Notes: generated by a model from the letters alone, not told the origin. Positions 8,715 through 19,789 are shown, counted from the first letter of the stretch. The stretch: DNA of 64,000 nucleotides from Onishia taeanensis (GCF_013349955.1 NZ_JABVXC010000001.1:186001-250000); one strand, 5' to 3'. A program made the numbers and translations.

Positions 8715-9605
8715 ATGCAACGCTGGGATCGCATCGAAGCCTTCGTCGAGGTAGTTCGCCTGGGCAGTTTTTCCGCCGCGGCGCGAGCGCTCAAGGTGTC
8801 GACCTCGCACGTCAGTCGGTTGGTCGGCCAGCTCGAGAATCAGCTCGGCACCACCCTGCTCTATCGCACCACACGACAACTGCACCTGACCGATGCGGGA
8901 ACCCTCTACTTCGAGCACTGCCGCCACCTGTTCGACGGCTTTCAGGAAGCCGAAGCGGCGGTGCATGACTTTCACGCCCGCCCCAAGGGCGTGCTCAAGC
9001 TGACCTCATCGACCACCTTTGGCGAGCGTTTCATCGCCCCGTTGGTCAACGACTTTCAGCGTCAGCACCCGCAGCTCGAAGTGAACCTCCACTTCACCAA
9101 TCGCCGGGTCGAGCTGATCGATGAGGGCTTTGACGTAGCGATTCGCATGGGCGTGCTCAAGGACTCGACGCTGATCGCGAGACGCCTGTGCGAGCGCCGC
9201 GAGTATGTGGTCGGCTCGCGGGATTACTTCGCCCAGGTCTCCCGGCCGCACTCATTGGCCGAGCTTGCCAATCATGCCTGCCTGCTCGGCTCCCGGGACC
9301 AATGGCTGTTCGAGGTCGACGGCGTCCGCCGCGAGGTCCGCGTCGGCGGCCGCTGGCAGGCCAATTCAGGACCTGCCCTGCTCGATGCCAGCCTCAAGGG
9401 CTTGGGGCTTGCTCAACTGCCGGACTACTACGTCGACAAGCACCTCGCCAGCGGTACGCTGGTCTCGGTACTCGACCACTTTCGTCATAGCGACACCGCC
9501 GTGTGGGCGGTCTATCCGCGCCATCGTCACCTTTCACCCAAGGTACGCCAGTTCGTCGACTACCTGGTCGCGCATATCCATGAGGTGATGCCGGTGCGCC
9601 GCTGA
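8715..9605 (+). CDS. LysR-family transcriptional regulator divergent from adhC-fghA
   Basis: This 296-residue LysR regulator has a winged helix-turn-helix at residues 5-63 (SFSAAARALKVSTSHVSRLVGQLE, TTLLYRTTRQLHLTDAG) and an effector domain from about residue 90 (VLKLTSSTTFGERFIAPLVNDF). It is closest in style to the large AaeR/CrgA-like LysR group. Divergence from the formaldehyde-oxidation pair suggests it controls adhC-fghA, perhaps sensing formaldehyde stress, but the effector cannot be read from the sequence. It ends just before the terminator shared with the convergent sdaA. Confidence 0.9.
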   Translation: MQRWDRIEAFVEVVRLGSFSAAARALKVSTSHVSRLVGQLENQLGTTLLYRTTRQLHLTDAGTLYFEHCRHLFDGFQEAEAAVHDFHARPKGVLKLTSSTTFGERFIAPLVNDFQRQHPQLEVNLHFTNRRVELIDEGFDVAIRMGVLKDSTLIARRLCERREYVVGSRDYFAQVSRPHSLAELANHACLLGSRDQWLFEVDGVRREVRVGGRWQANSGPALLDASLKGLGLAQLPDYYVDKHLASGTLVSVLDHFRHSDTAVWAVYPRHRHLSPKVRQFVDYLVAHIHEVMPVRR

Positions 9606-9652
9606 GCGGAGCACTGGTGGCAAGCTGGCCGAGAAAACGCGCGGGCAGCAAC

Positions 9653-9680
9653 ACAAAAAAAGGCGCCCCACCGGGCGCCC
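9653..9680 (-). terminator. Rho-independent terminator after sdaA
   Basis: GGCGCCC (9662-9668) and GGGCGCC (9673-9679) form a 7-bp stem with a tetraloop. On the minus strand it is followed by a run of seven to eight T, 37 bp beyond the sdaA stop. Confidence 0.9.
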
Positions 9681-9716
9681 AAAGGGTTGATCGTCAGCGG
9701 GCAAAGCCCGCCGGCT

Positions 9717-11096
9717 TCAGCATTCGATGGCGTTGACGGCCAAGCCGCCGCGTGAGGTTTCCTTGTACTTGTCCTGCATGTCGCGGCCGGTGTCGCGCAT
9801 GGTGCGGATCGCCTTGTCCAGCGAGATGAAGTGCTCGCCGTCGCCGCGCAAGGCCATCTGGGCGGCGTTGATGGCCTTCACCGAGGCGATGGCGTTGCGC
9901 TCGATGCAGGGTACCTGCACCAAGCCGCCGACCGGGTCGCAGGTCAGTCCCAGGTTGTGCTCGAGGCCGATCTCGGCGGCGTTTTCCACCTGGCCGATGC
10001 TGCCGCCCATGACCTCGGCGAGCCCCGCAGCGGCCATCGCACAGGCCGAGCCGACCTCGCCCTGACAGCCCACCTCGGCGCCGGAAATCGAGGCATTCTT
10101 CTTGCACAGAATGCCCACGGCACCGGCGACCAGCAGGAAATCGACCACGTCGCGTTCGCAGGCGTCGGGCTGAAACTTCATGTAGTAGTGCAGTACCGCC
10201 GGAATGATGCCCGCAGCCCCGTTGGTGGGTGCGGTCACCATGCGCCCGCCGGCGGCGTTCTCCTCGTTGACCGCCAGGGCGAAAACGTTGACCCAGTCCA
10301 TCGCCGAGAAGGTCGAGGTGATCAGGCTGTGACTGCCCTCCATGGCCACCAGACGACGATGCAACGAGGCGGCCCGCCGCTTGACGTTGAGCCCACCGGG
10401 CAATACGCCTTCGTTGGCGAAGCCGGTCTCCACGCACTCGCACATCGCCTGCCAGATCGTCCATAGGCCATCGCGGATATCCTGCTCACTGCGCCAGGCC
10501 TTCTCGTTCTCGAGCATCAACTCCGAGATGCGCATGTCATGCATGCGACACAGCGCCAGCAGTTCACCGGCACTATTAAAATCGTAGGGCAGCGGCGTGA
10601 TATCGGTGTCCAGCGAACCACCCTGAGCCTGGGCCTCGTCGATCACGAAGCCGCCGCCCACCGAGTAGTAAGTATTGCAGTACAGCTCGTCGCTGTGGCC
10701 GTAAGCGATCAGGCGCATGGCGTTGGGGTGATGCGGCAGGCATTCATCCAATAGCTGCATGTCGCGGCCCCACAGGAAGGGGATGGCCAAGCGGTTGTCG
10801 AGCAGCAGGGTATGAGATTCCAGCAGCTCTTCGATGCAGGGGCCGATAATCGTCGTGTCAATCTTACTCGGCAGCTCCCCCATCAGCCCCATGATCACCG
10901 CCCGATCGGTGCCGTGACCGATGCCGGTGGCCGACAGCGAGCCGTACAAGCGTACTTCGATACGCGCCACCCGCTCCAGCAGGTCATGGGCCCGCAGTTC
11001 CTCGACGAAATCATGAGCGGCCTGCATCGGACCCACGGTGTGGGAGCTCGACGGCCCGATGCCGATCTTGAACAGGTCGAAGACGCTGATGGACAT
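9717..11096 (-). CDS. sdaA: L-serine ammonia-lyase (iron-sulfur type)
   Basis: This 459-residue single-chain L-serine deaminase converts serine to pyruvate and ammonia. The beta domain starts with [21 protein letters not shown]. The alpha domain holds the Fe-S and catalytic cysteines, in contexts such as [42 protein letters not shown] and a terminal NAIEC. In Pseudomonas a serine deaminase neighbours gbdR, because betaine is degraded through sarcosine and glycine to serine. Here it would finish betaine catabolism at pyruvate. It is divergent from a GcvA-like LysR gene. Confidence 0.96.
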   Translation of the reverse strand: MSISVFDLFKIGIGPSSSHTVGPMQAAHDFVEELRAHDLLERVARIEVRLYGSLSATGIGHGTDRAVIMGLMGELPSKIDTTIIGPCIEELLESHTLLLDNRLAIPFLWGRDMQLLDECLPHHPNAMRLIAYGHSDELYCNTYYSVGGGFVIDEAQAQGGSLDTDITPLPYDFNSAGELLALCRMHDMRISELMLENEKAWRSEQDIRDGLWTIWQAMCECVETGFANEGVLPGGLNVKRRAASLHRRLVAMEGSHSLITSTFSAMDWVNVFALAVNEENAAGGRMVTAPTNGAAGIIPAVLHYYMKFQPDACERDVVDFLLVAGAVGILCKKNASISGAEVGCQGEVGSACAMAAAGLAEVMGGSIGQVENAAEIGLEHNLGLTCDPVGGLVQVPCIERNAIASVKAINAAQMALRGDGEHFISLDKAIRTMRDTGRDMQDKYKETSRGGLAVNAIEC

Positions 11097-11257
11097 GGTT
11101 TACCTCATCGCAGTGGAACATGGCGCGGGGCCGGAGCCCTGTTAGGATCAATATGGCTAAAGCCGATTCCCGGCCTGACCAGATGAACCTATAGTGGGCC
11201 GGCGCAGACCCCGATACAATCCAGAAATACTCGCCACGACTTTAGAATAACTAAACC

Positions 11258-12181
11258 ATGAGCCGCTCACTCAACTCGCAGACCCATGCCTGGCTGAAGG
11301 TCTTTTCGGTCAGCGCCCGTCACCTGTCTTTCACCCGTGCCGCCGAGGAACTGCACGTCACCACCGGCGCGGTCAGCCAGCAGATCAAGCAGCTCGAAGA
11401 ACGGCTCGGCTTCAAGCTGTTCCGGCGCCTGCCGCGACGCCTGGAACTCACCGACGAGGGCCTGCGACTGTCACTGGTGGTCGACGACGCCTATCAGGCC
11501 GTGGGGCTCGAGGTCCGCCGACTGCGCAGCGGCGTGATGAGCGGCATTCTCAGGCTGCGTTCGGTGCCATCTTTCCTCGCCAAGTGGTTGATGCCACGAC
11601 TGCCGCGACTGCAGGCCCGCTTTCCGGACATCGAACTTCAGGTGGTCGCCGAGGACAGCAACATCTCGCTGCGCGAGGGCGACTTCGACCTGGCGCTGGA
11701 CCTCAACGACGGCCAGTATCCCGGCCTCGCCATCACGCCGCTGATGGACGAGGTGATCTTCCCCGTCTGCGCACCGAGCCTGTTGCGCGGCAAGCCCCCG
11801 CTACGCAAGCCGGACGACCTGGCCTGGTACCCGCTGCTGCATGACGTCACCGCCTGGCGCGGCAGCAGCGACTATGCGGAATGGGAGCATTTCCTGCGTG
11901 AGATCGACGCCCCCCACGTCAGCGTGCGGCGGGGCTACACTTTCAACCGCAACCAGTTGACCATGGATGCGGCCATCGCCGGCATGGGGGTCGCCATCGC
12001 CCGCCAGACCCTGATCACCAACGAATTGAAGACCGGCGCACTGATCGCCCCCTTCGCCCAACGGGTGGCCACCGGCAAGCGCTACGGCATCGTCCATGTT
12101 CCCGGAGCCCTGGATGACCGGCGGGTAAAAGCGGTACACGACTGGCTGGTCGAGGAGGCGCAGCGGCCGACAGCCCACTAG
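11258..12181 (+). CDS. LysR-family regulator, GcvA-like, divergent from sdaA
   Basis: This 307-residue regulator has an N-terminal helix-turn-helix (residues 10-68: SFTRAAEELHVTTGAVSQQIKQLE, LGFKLFRRLPRRLELTDEG) and a GcvA/AmpR-type effector domain (ILRLRSVPSFLAKWLMPRL). GcvA relatives control glycine cleavage and other amino-acid genes. With sdaA transcribed away from it across a 161-bp gap, control of serine/glycine use is the simplest inference. The start is followed by a standard N-terminus, although no strong ribosome site is visible. Confidence 0.9.
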   Translation: MSRSLNSQTHAWLKVFSVSARHLSFTRAAEELHVTTGAVSQQIKQLEERLGFKLFRRLPRRLELTDEGLRLSLVVDDAYQAVGLEVRRLRSGVMSGILRLRSVPSFLAKWLMPRLPRLQARFPDIELQVVAEDSNISLREGDFDLALDLNDGQYPGLAITPLMDEVIFPVCAPSLLRGKPPLRKPDDLAWYPLLHDVTAWRGSSDYAEWEHFLREIDAPHVSVRRGYTFNRNQLTMDAAIAGMGVAIARQTLITNELKTGALIAPFAQRVATGKRYGIVHVPGALDDRRVKAVHDWLVEEAQRPTAH

Positions 12182-12281
12182 GACGCAGATCGAGTGGTCA
12201 CGACAGTATTGTGTGAGATAAAATAGCGAACTAACTAAATCGCTGTATTTCCGTACCGCCTACAAAGGATCGGCTGCTCGC

Positions 12282-12926
12282 ATGACCCCTGATACCATCG
12301 GCTTCGGCGCCACCTGCCTTCGCGCATTGCTCTATATCCTACTGACCGCCGCCCTTGTGCAGGGGGTCTATCTGGAAGTCCTTTATCTGCCGGATATCCG
12401 GCTCTCCGAGCAAGGCTTCACCGAATATGCCCAATCGGCCCTCCTCGCCACCAGCGTCGCCTTGCTGGCCTACGTCCGTCTCGGGCGGCGCCAGCTGCCG
12501 ACCGTCAGCCTGCTGATGATGGCCTTTCTCGGCGCCTCACTGGTCCGCGAGCAGGATGCCCTGCTCGATACCCACGTCTTCGATGGCGCCTGGCAGGTGA
12601 TCGTCAGCCTGATCGTAGTGCCCAGCCTGTTCGTGGTGATCCGCCGCCGAGCAGCCTTCCTCGTCGAGTTCGAAGGCTATGCCAATAGCTTCTCGTTCGG
12701 CCTGTTTGCCGCCGGTTTCCTGGTCACCTATGTGTTCTCGCGCCTCTATGGCCGCAGCGAGATGTGGATGGCGATCCTTGGCGACGCCTATACGCGGCAT
12801 TTCAAGGATGCCGCGGAGGAAATCACCGAACTGCTCGGCTATGCACTGCTGCTGTTTGCGGTGATCGAACTCGTCCTACTGGTACGGCGTCGAGTGCTGG
12901 CCGCACAGGACTGCAACGCCGACTGA
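12282..12926 (+). CDS. Uncharacterised integral membrane protein
   Basis: I do not recognise this 214-residue protein. It has about six hydrophobic segments (roughly residues 8-30, 45-63, 72-86, 97-116, 127-150 and 181-203), joined by short charged loops such as REQDALLDTHVFDG and RRRAAFLVEFEG. A conserved-looking acidic segment DAYTRHFKDAAEEITELLGY precedes the last helix. There is no signal peptide distinct from the first helix. It stands alone between the LysR gene and rpoD, with AAAGGA about 12 nt before the ATG. The bidirectional terminator after it separates it from rpoD. Confidence 0.8.
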   Translation: MTPDTIGFGATCLRALLYILLTAALVQGVYLEVLYLPDIRLSEQGFTEYAQSALLATSVALLAYVRLGRRQLPTVSLLMMAFLGASLVREQDALLDTHVFDGAWQVIVSLIVVPSLFVVIRRRAAFLVEFEGYANSFSFGLFAAGFLVTYVFSRLYGRSEMWMAILGDAYTRHFKDAAEEITELLGYALLLFAVIELVLLVRRRVLAAQDCNAD

Positions 12927-12968
12927 CCGGGCGCGGACAAGGACGGGATCACGTCCAGCTAGACACGC

Positions 12969-13002
12969 AAAAGCGCCCGCAAGCGAGGCTTGCGGGCGCT
13001 TT
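12969..13002. terminator. Bidirectional terminator between the membrane-protein gene and rpoD
   Basis: AAAGCGCCCGCAAGC (12970-12984) and GCTTGCGGGCGCTTT (12988-13002) form a perfect stem with a 3-nt loop and A/T-rich ends on both sides. It can end both convergent transcripts. Confidence 0.9.
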
Positions 13003-13047
13003 CATGTCCAGCAGCGAGATGGCCGCCTGCGGCGTCCAGCCCGGGTC

Positions 13048-14892
<1,845 letters not shown>

Positions 14893-14964
14893 AGAAACCC
14901 TATCTCGACGAAGAAGAATGAAGCACCCGAACGATCAGGCATGAAAAAATCCATAAAGCCGATC

Positions 14965-14994
14965 AGTATAGCGGTAAGATGGGCTATTCCGCCA
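14965..14994 (-). promoter_or_regulatory. Candidate rpoD promoter
   Basis: On the minus strand TATACT (14970-14965) lies 18 bp after a weak -35 (TGGCGG, 14994-14989), about 73 bp upstream of the rpoD ATG in the 234-bp dnaG-rpoD gap. No other feature was seen in the gap. Confidence 0.35.
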
Positions 14995-15126
14995 GTATTG
15001 CGTTTGCGGTGCCGTTCAGGTGTGTTAGGTTGTTGGGTTGTGCTCGGGATTGAGCATTGCGATACAGCCTTAGATGGTGTTGGTACGCAACAATTCAACC
15101 CCGCCCCACATTTGTGTCGACGCTCG

Positions 15127-16971
15127 TCAGCGGTTGAGTGACATAAGCAACTCCATCAGGCGCTGCTTCTCTTCCCGCGACAGCCGCTGCCCGCCCTTTT
15201 CCTTGGCCAACAAGGCCGCGTACTCGCTTTCCGGCGTCTGACGCGACTGGGCCCGACAAAAGTGCTGCACCAGTCCATCCAGCTCGGTCGCCCGCGCCGC
15301 CGGCGGCATCAAGAGCTCGCGCCGCGCCAGTTGCGCCAGGCGCTCGCCCTCCTGAGTGCCATGAAAGTGCGCCAGTAGCACTTGCACGCTGCGATAGCGC
15401 CCGGCTCGCAGCAGCTTGACCAACGCCTTGAGCAACGCCCCATCGCCGTCTTCCTCGGGACACCAATCCAGTGACTCAGGCAGTCTGTCGACCAGGGTCG
15501 GTTCATGCACCAAGAGCTGCAGCGCCCGGGCTATCAGGCTCATGGCGCCGCTGCGCTTTGCAGCGACGGGCGCGCGCCCTCGGGCTACCTGCCCATCGGA
15601 GCTGTTCCAGGCGTCGGCGGGCATATCGTCCTGCGCCTCCAGGCCATTGGGCTCTGCCGGCGCCTTGGCGGCCAGCAGCGCCGTAAAGCGCGCCTGGTCG
15701 ACGCCGGTGCGCGAGGACAGTTCGCTTAACATCAGCGACTTCAGCACACCCTCCGGCAGCTGTTCGATGGCCCTGAGCACCTGACTGGCATAACGCTCAC
15801 GATCCTCGACGCTTGCCAGGTCGCGTCCGCGGCCGGCCTGTTCGAACAGGAACTCCGACAGCGGGCTGGCGCAGGTCACTCTATCCTGAAAAGCGTCGGG
15901 GCCTTCCCGGCGCACCAGACTATCCGGATCCTCGCCCTCGGGCAGGAACAGGAATCGAGCCTGACGCCCATCGATCATCAACGGCAGCACAGTGGCCAGC
16001 GCTCGGCTGGCGGCCTGGCGACCGGCCTGGTCACCATCGAAGCAGAACACCACTTCGCCGACCATGCGAAACAGCCGTGTCAGGTGCTCCTCACTGGTCG
16101 AGGTGCCAAGCGTGGCCACGGCGTTGCGAATGCCGAACTGGGCAAGCGCCACCACGTCCATATAGCCTTCGACGATCAGCACCCGCTCAAGGTTGCGATT
16201 CGCCTGGCGGGCTTCATAAAGCCCGTAGAGCTCGCGGCCCTTGTGAAACACCGGGCTTTCCGGCGAGTTCAGATACTTGGGCTTGGCGTCGCCGAGCACC
16301 CGGCCGCCAAAGGCAATGGTACGCCCCTTGAAATCGCGAATCGGGAACACGACCCGATCACGAAAGCGATCATAAGTGCGGCCGCTATCCTCGCGATGAA
16401 CGAGCAGACCATACTCGACCTGCACCGCCTCCGAGACACCCTGGCTGGAGAGGTGCCGCTTGAGCGCCTCCCAGTCATCGGGGGCATAGCCGATGGCGAA
16501 CTCCGCCTGCACTTCGGGCGATAAGTCGCGCCTTTCCAGATATCCCCTGGCCTGCTCGGCCTCGGGCATCTTCAGCCGCTCACGGAAGAAACTCGCCGCC
16601 AGCTCCAGAAGATTGACGCCTTCCTTGCGCTTCTGTTCCCGAGCCTGAGCACGAGGGTCGTCGGCACCTTCCCGAGGCACCTCCAACCCCTGGCGCGCGG
16701 CCAACTGCTCGACGGCCTCGGGAAAGCGCAGGTTGTCGTACTCCATCAGGAAGCGCAGCGCGTTGCCGTGCGCCCCGCAGCCGAAGCAGTGATAGAACTG
16801 CTTATCCTGGCTGACGGTGAAAGAGGGTGACTTTTCCTGATGGAAGGGACATAACCCCGCGTGGTTGCGCCCATTCTTCTTGAGCGTTACCCGCTCACCA
16901 ACGACCTCGACCACGTCCACACGGGCGAGCAGGTCATCGATGAAGCGTTGCGGGATCTGGCCCATGGCCAT
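15127..16971 (-). CDS. dnaG: DNA primase
   Basis: This 614-residue primase makes RNA primers at the replication fork. It has the CHC2 zinc domain (LCPFHQEKSPSFTVSQDK then FYHCFGCGAHG, about residues 39-66), the catalytic core with the TOPRIM motif VLIVEGYMDVVALAQ and EDPDSLVRREG, and a C-terminal helicase-binding domain ending LMELLMSLNR. AGGA lies 9 nt before the first ATG; the ATG two codons later is also possible. It lies downstream of rpsU on the same strand as in the classical macromolecular-synthesis operon. Its partner helicase gene dnaB is also in this window, at 58.2 kb. Confidence 0.97.
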   Translation of the reverse strand: MAMGQIPQRFIDDLLARVDVVEVVGERVTLKKNGRNHAGLCPFHQEKSPSFTVSQDKQFYHCFGCGAHGNALRFLMEYDNLRFPEAVEQLAARQGLEVPREGADDPRAQAREQKRKEGVNLLELAASFFRERLKMPEAEQARGYLERRDLSPEVQAEFAIGYAPDDWEALKRHLSSQGVSEAVQVEYGLLVHREDSGRTYDRFRDRVVFPIRDFKGRTIAFGGRVLGDAKPKYLNSPESPVFHKGRELYGLYEARQANRNLERVLIVEGYMDVVALAQFGIRNAVATLGTSTSEEHLTRLFRMVGEVVFCFDGDQAGRQAASRALATVLPLMIDGRQARFLFLPEGEDPDSLVRREGPDAFQDRVTCASPLSEFLFEQAGRGRDLASVEDRERYASQVLRAIEQLPEGVLKSLMLSELSSRTGVDQARFTALLAAKAPAEPNGLEAQDDMPADAWNSSDGQVARGRAPVAAKRSGAMSLIARALQLLVHEPTLVDRLPESLDWCPEEDGDGALLKALVKLLRAGRYRSVQVLLAHFHGTQEGERLAQLARRELLMPPAARATELDGLVQHFCRAQSRQTPESEYAALLAKEKGGQRLSREEKQRLMELLMSLNR

Positions 16972-17032
16972 CGCGAGTCATCCTGAAAAACGACGATAAG
17001 TGCCCGCGACGGGGCGTCCCGAAGCGACCACT

Positions 17033-17062
17033 AGAAAAACAAACGGCCACCGTATGGCGGCC
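17033..17062 (-). terminator. Terminator/attenuator between rpsU and dnaG
   Basis: GGCCGCC and GGTGGCC (minus strand) form a 7-bp stem with one mismatch and an ATAC loop. It is followed by GTTTGTTTTT, 44 bp past the rpsU stop. As in other bacteria, it could lower dnaG expression relative to S21. Confidence 0.8.
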
Positions 17063-17105
17063 GCTTGGCATCCCTCTAGGACGGCATGGCCGCCCTTAGT
17101 ACGGA

Positions 17106-17321
17106 TTAATACAGCCGTTCGAAACGCTTGCGCTCGCGCTGGAGCTTCTTGGCGTGACGCTTGACGGCGGCAGCAGCCTTGCGCTTGCGCTCGGCGGTCG
17201 GCTTCTCGTAGTGCTCGCGACGACGCACTTCGGACAGAACACCGGCTTTTTCGCAGGAACGCTTGAAGCGACGCAGCGCGACGTCGAACGGCTCGTTATC
17301 ACGTACTTTGACAGAAGGCAT
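17106..17321 (-). CDS. rpsU: 30S ribosomal protein S21
   Basis: This 71-residue, highly basic protein begins [20 protein letters not shown] and ends [13 protein letters not shown], the full S21 sequence type. It belongs to the small ribosomal subunit and helps initiation. AGGTGAG lies a few bases before the ATG; a longer reading frame upstream has no ribosome site. It is divergent from tsaD and upstream of dnaG, the standard gammaproteobacterial order. A strong promoter is visible 175-203 bp upstream. Confidence 0.98.
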   Translation of the reverse strand: MPSVKVRDNEPFDVALRRFKRSCEKAGVLSEVRRREHYEKPTAERKRKAAAAVKRHAKKLQRERKRFERLY

Positions 17322-17495
17322 TAAGCACTCACCTACCTTGGAATCATGAGTTCGGTTTGAACGCACGCCTCGAGCCTCATCGCATCGCTTGAAACATAAC
17401 GTCCGAGCCGCCTTGGGGCGACGCAGGGAATCATGAGGAAGAAGCAAGATGCGGGGTGGAACCCGGGCGCACGACCCAGTCATACAGCGCACAGT

Positions 17496-17524
17496 ATTCT
17501 AGTCGTGGCCAGACGACATTGCAA
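17496..17524 (-). promoter_or_regulatory. Sigma-70 promoter of rpsU-dnaG
   Basis: On the minus strand TTGCAA (17524-17519) and TAGAAT (17501-17496) are separated by exactly 17 bp. This is the best match to a housekeeping promoter in the 295-bp rpsU-tsaD gap and leaves a leader of about 170 nt. Confidence 0.6.
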
Positions 17525-17565
17525 ACCTTGATGCCCAGCCAGTGCCCGATGCCGCCCAAAGCACG

Positions 17566-17571
17566 TATAAT
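17566..17571 (+). promoter_or_regulatory. -10 box of a tsaD promoter
   Basis: A consensus TATAAT lies 46 bp before the tsaD ATG on the plus strand. The -35 region at 17 bp spacing (TGCCCG) is weak. With the rpsU promoter it completes a divergent promoter region. Confidence 0.45.
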
Positions 17572-17616
17572 GCGTGGTTTACTGTTAGCCAGATACCATG
17601 AGCCTGGGGCCTTACC

Positions 17617-18648
17617 ATGCGCGTATTAGGGATCGAGACATCCTGCGACGAGACCGGCGTTGCCCTCTTTGACACCGAGCGCGGCCTGGTCGCCGACGCT
17701 CTCTACAGCCAGATCGCCATGCACGCCGATTACGGCGGCGTGGTGCCGGAACTCGCCTCCCGCGACCACACCCGCAAGCTGCTGCCGCTGATCGAGGACG
17801 TCCTGAACGACGCCGGCATGACGCGTGCCGAGCTCGACGGCATCGCCTATACCGCGGGCCCGGGACTGGTTGGCGCCCTGATGGTCGGTGCCTCCACGGC
17901 CCATGGCCTGGCCCGGGCACTGAATATCCCGGTGCTCGGCGTACATCATATGGAAGGCCACCTGCTGGCCCCCATGCTCGAAGATGAGCCGCCGGCGTTT
18001 CCCTTCGTTGCTCTGCTGGTGTCGGGCGGCCACACCCAACTGGTCGAGGTGCGCGGACTCGGCGACTATAAACTACTGGGCGAATCGGTGGACGATGCCG
18101 CCGGCGAAGCCTTCGACAAGGCCGCCAAGATGCTGGACCTCGAGTACCCCGGCGGACCCAACGTGGCGCGCCTGGCCGAACTGGGTGACCCGACGCGCTT
18201 TCGCTTTCCGCGCCCGATGACCGATCGGCCGGGACTCGACTTCAGCTTCTCCGGGCTCAAGACCCATACCCTGACCGCGATTCGCTCGCTCAGGGAAGCC
18301 GACCAGCTCGATGATCAGGCCCGCGCCGATGTCGCCCGAGCCTTCGAGGAGGCCGTGGTCGATACACTGGTGATCAAGTGCCGACGCGCTCTGGATGCCA
18401 CCGGCTTGAAGCGCCTGGTGGTCGCGGGGGGCGTCAGCGCCAACACTCGGCTTCGCGAGCGCCTGGCCGTGGAGACCGACAAGCGCGGCGCCAAGGCCTT
18501 CTATCCCCGCGGGCGCTTCTGCACCGATAACGGCGCGATGATTGCTTATGTGGGCGCCCAACGGCTGCTGGCCGGTGAACGGGACGACCGTGCCATGCGT
18601 GCCGTGCCGCGCTGGCCGCTGGATCAGTTGATGCCGGCCGGGCACTGA
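17617..18648 (+). CDS. tsaD: tRNA N6-adenosine threonylcarbamoyltransferase
   Basis: This 343-residue ASKHA-fold enzyme transfers threonylcarbamoyl to A37 of ANN-decoding tRNAs, working with TsaB, TsaE and TsaC. Motifs include [19 protein letters not shown], the metal-binding HMEGHLLAP region, [13 protein letters not shown], and the C-terminal [14 protein letters not shown] and [16 protein letters not shown]. The length is normal. It is divergent from rpsU as in E. coli. The last 31 codons are repeated three more times immediately downstream as a 134-bp tandem array, so the functional 3' end may have been replaced or added during that process. Confidence 0.98.
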   Translation: MRVLGIETSCDETGVALFDTERGLVADALYSQIAMHADYGGVVPELASRDHTRKLLPLIEDVLNDAGMTRAELDGIAYTAGPGLVGALMVGASTAHGLARALNIPVLGVHHMEGHLLAPMLEDEPPAFPFVALLVSGGHTQLVEVRGLGDYKLLGESVDDAAGEAFDKAAKMLDLEYPGGPNVARLAELGDPTRFRFPRPMTDRPGLDFSFSGLKTHTLTAIRSLREADQLDDQARADVARAFEEAVVDTLVIKCRRALDATGLKRLVVAGGVSANTRLRERLAVETDKRGAKAFYPRGRFCTDNGAMIAYVGAQRLLAGERDDRAMRAVPRWPLDQLMPAGH

Positions 18649-19047
18649 CCACGATTCAGCTCCATGATTGCGCTCTTAACGGTTCCGGCGCCCAACGGCT
18701 GCTGGCCGGTGAACGGGACGACCGTGCCATGCGCGCCGTGCCGCGCTGGCCGCTGGATCAGTTGATGCCGGCCGGGCACTGACCACGATTCAGCTCCATG
18801 ATTGCGCTCTTAACGGTTCCGGCGCGCAACGGCTGCTGGCCGGCGAGCGAGACGACAGCGCCATGCGGGCGGTGCCACGCTGGCCGCTGGATCAGTTGAC
18901 GCCAGCCGGGCACTGATCACGGCTCACAGCCATGATCGCGCTCTCTAAGGTTCCAGCGCTCAACGGCTGTTGGCCGGTGAACGGGACGACAGCGCCATGC
19001 GCGCCGTGCCGCGCTGGCCGCTGGATCAGTTGATGCCGGCCGGGCAC
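18554..19047 (+). repeat. 134-bp tandem array of the tsaD 3' end (four copies, last one partial)
   Basis: Copies start at 18554, 18688, 18822 and 18956, exactly 134 bp apart. Each holds the last 31 codons and stop of tsaD plus about 39 bp of downstream DNA; the fourth is cut after about 92 bp. Copy 2 differs from copy 1 by a single base over the coding part. Copy 3 has 11 differences in the coding part, nine at third codon positions, and about as many in the short spacer. Copy 4 is intermediate and lacks the stop after GGGCAC, running on for three codons to TGA. Only copy 1 is joined to the intact gene. Confidence 0.97.
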
Positions 19048-19060
19048 ACCCCAGCCTGAC
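18688..19060 (+). pseudogene. Three detached tsaD C-terminal fragments
   Basis: The 417-bp gap between tsaD and plsY is filled mainly by these fragments, each encoding a variant of the tail ERDD(R/S)[13 protein letters not shown](M/T)PAGH. None has a start codon or upstream domain, so they should not be translated. Copy 4 ends PAGHTPA and may be the oldest end of the gene. They keep mostly synonymous differences, as if they had once been the ends of working genes. Confidence 0.85.
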
Positions 19061-19065
19061 CGGCT

Positions 19066-19686
19066 CTAATCCTCGTCACGGGCGCTATCCGCCGATAGCG
19101 CCTGTTCACCGCCACGACCAAGGCGCTGAATATTCCACACGTGACGCACCAGCACCAGCAGCGCGAAGACGACGATCACACCGCCATACTCCGGCGCCAG
19201 CCACAGGCTGACCAGCGGTGCGAGGGTCGCACTGGCCAGCGACGCCACCGAGGCGGTACGCCCCCGCCAGGCAAGCAGTACCCAGCAGACGGCACTGACC
19301 AATGCCACTCCGGGCGCCAGCACCAGCAACACCCCAAAGGCGCTGGCCACCGCCTTGCCGCCGCGAAAGTGGTGCCAGGGCGGATAGCTGTGGCCCAGCA
19401 GCACGGCAAGCCCCACCATGCCCTGGGCCCAGGGCGTTAGTCCCAGCGCCTGGGCGGCGAACAGCACCGGCATGCCCTTGGCGGCATCCAGCATCAATGT
19501 CGCCAGCGCCAGCCGGGGTCCATAGAGACGCAAGACATTGGAAAACCCCGGGTTGCGCGAGCCGGCCAGGCGCGGGTCGCGCAACCCGGCCAGCCGGCAT
19601 ACGGCCAGCGCGCCCAAGGCGCTGCCGCTAAGATAGCCCAGCGCCAGCAGCGGTCCCAGCACAAGGGCCAGATGACTTGGCGACAT
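19066..19686 (-). CDS. plsY: Glycerol-3-phosphate acyltransferase PlsY
   Basis: This 206-residue inner-membrane enzyme transfers acyl from acyl-phosphate to glycerol-3-phosphate, the first step of phospholipid synthesis. The family motifs are present: SGSALGALAVCRLAGLRDPRL, the SRNPGFSNVLRLYG segment (related to the usual GSGNxGATNxxR), a GHSYPPWHHFRGGKAVAS motif, and about five membrane helices. AGGAGG lies 6 nt before the ATG. The usual glycine-rich motif is diverged (GSRNPGFSN), as in some gammaproteobacteria. It is convergent with tsaD and divergent from folB, the conserved tsaD-plsY-folB neighbourhood. Confidence 0.93.
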   Translation of the reverse strand: MSPSHLALVLGPLLALGYLSGSALGALAVCRLAGLRDPRLAGSRNPGFSNVLRLYGPRLALATLMLDAAKGMPVLFAAQALGLTPWAQGMVGLAVLLGHSYPPWHHFRGGKAVASAFGVLLVLAPGVALVSAVCWVLLAWRGRTASVASLASATLAPLVSLWLAPEYGGVIVVFALLVLVRHVWNIQRLGRGGEQALSADSARDED

Positions 19687-19789
19687 GTGGGTCCTCCTGA
19701 AGGTCGCGGTCAGTCATGATTCTGCCCGCGGACTCACGTACAATCGAGCGCCGGCAATTCTTACAGACCGACAGGTGGGGGATGCATTG

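Noticed and set aside
18688-19060. CRISPR or minisatellite interpretation of the tsaD repeats
   Set aside because: The units are contiguous without unique spacers, and each is recognisably the end of tsaD.
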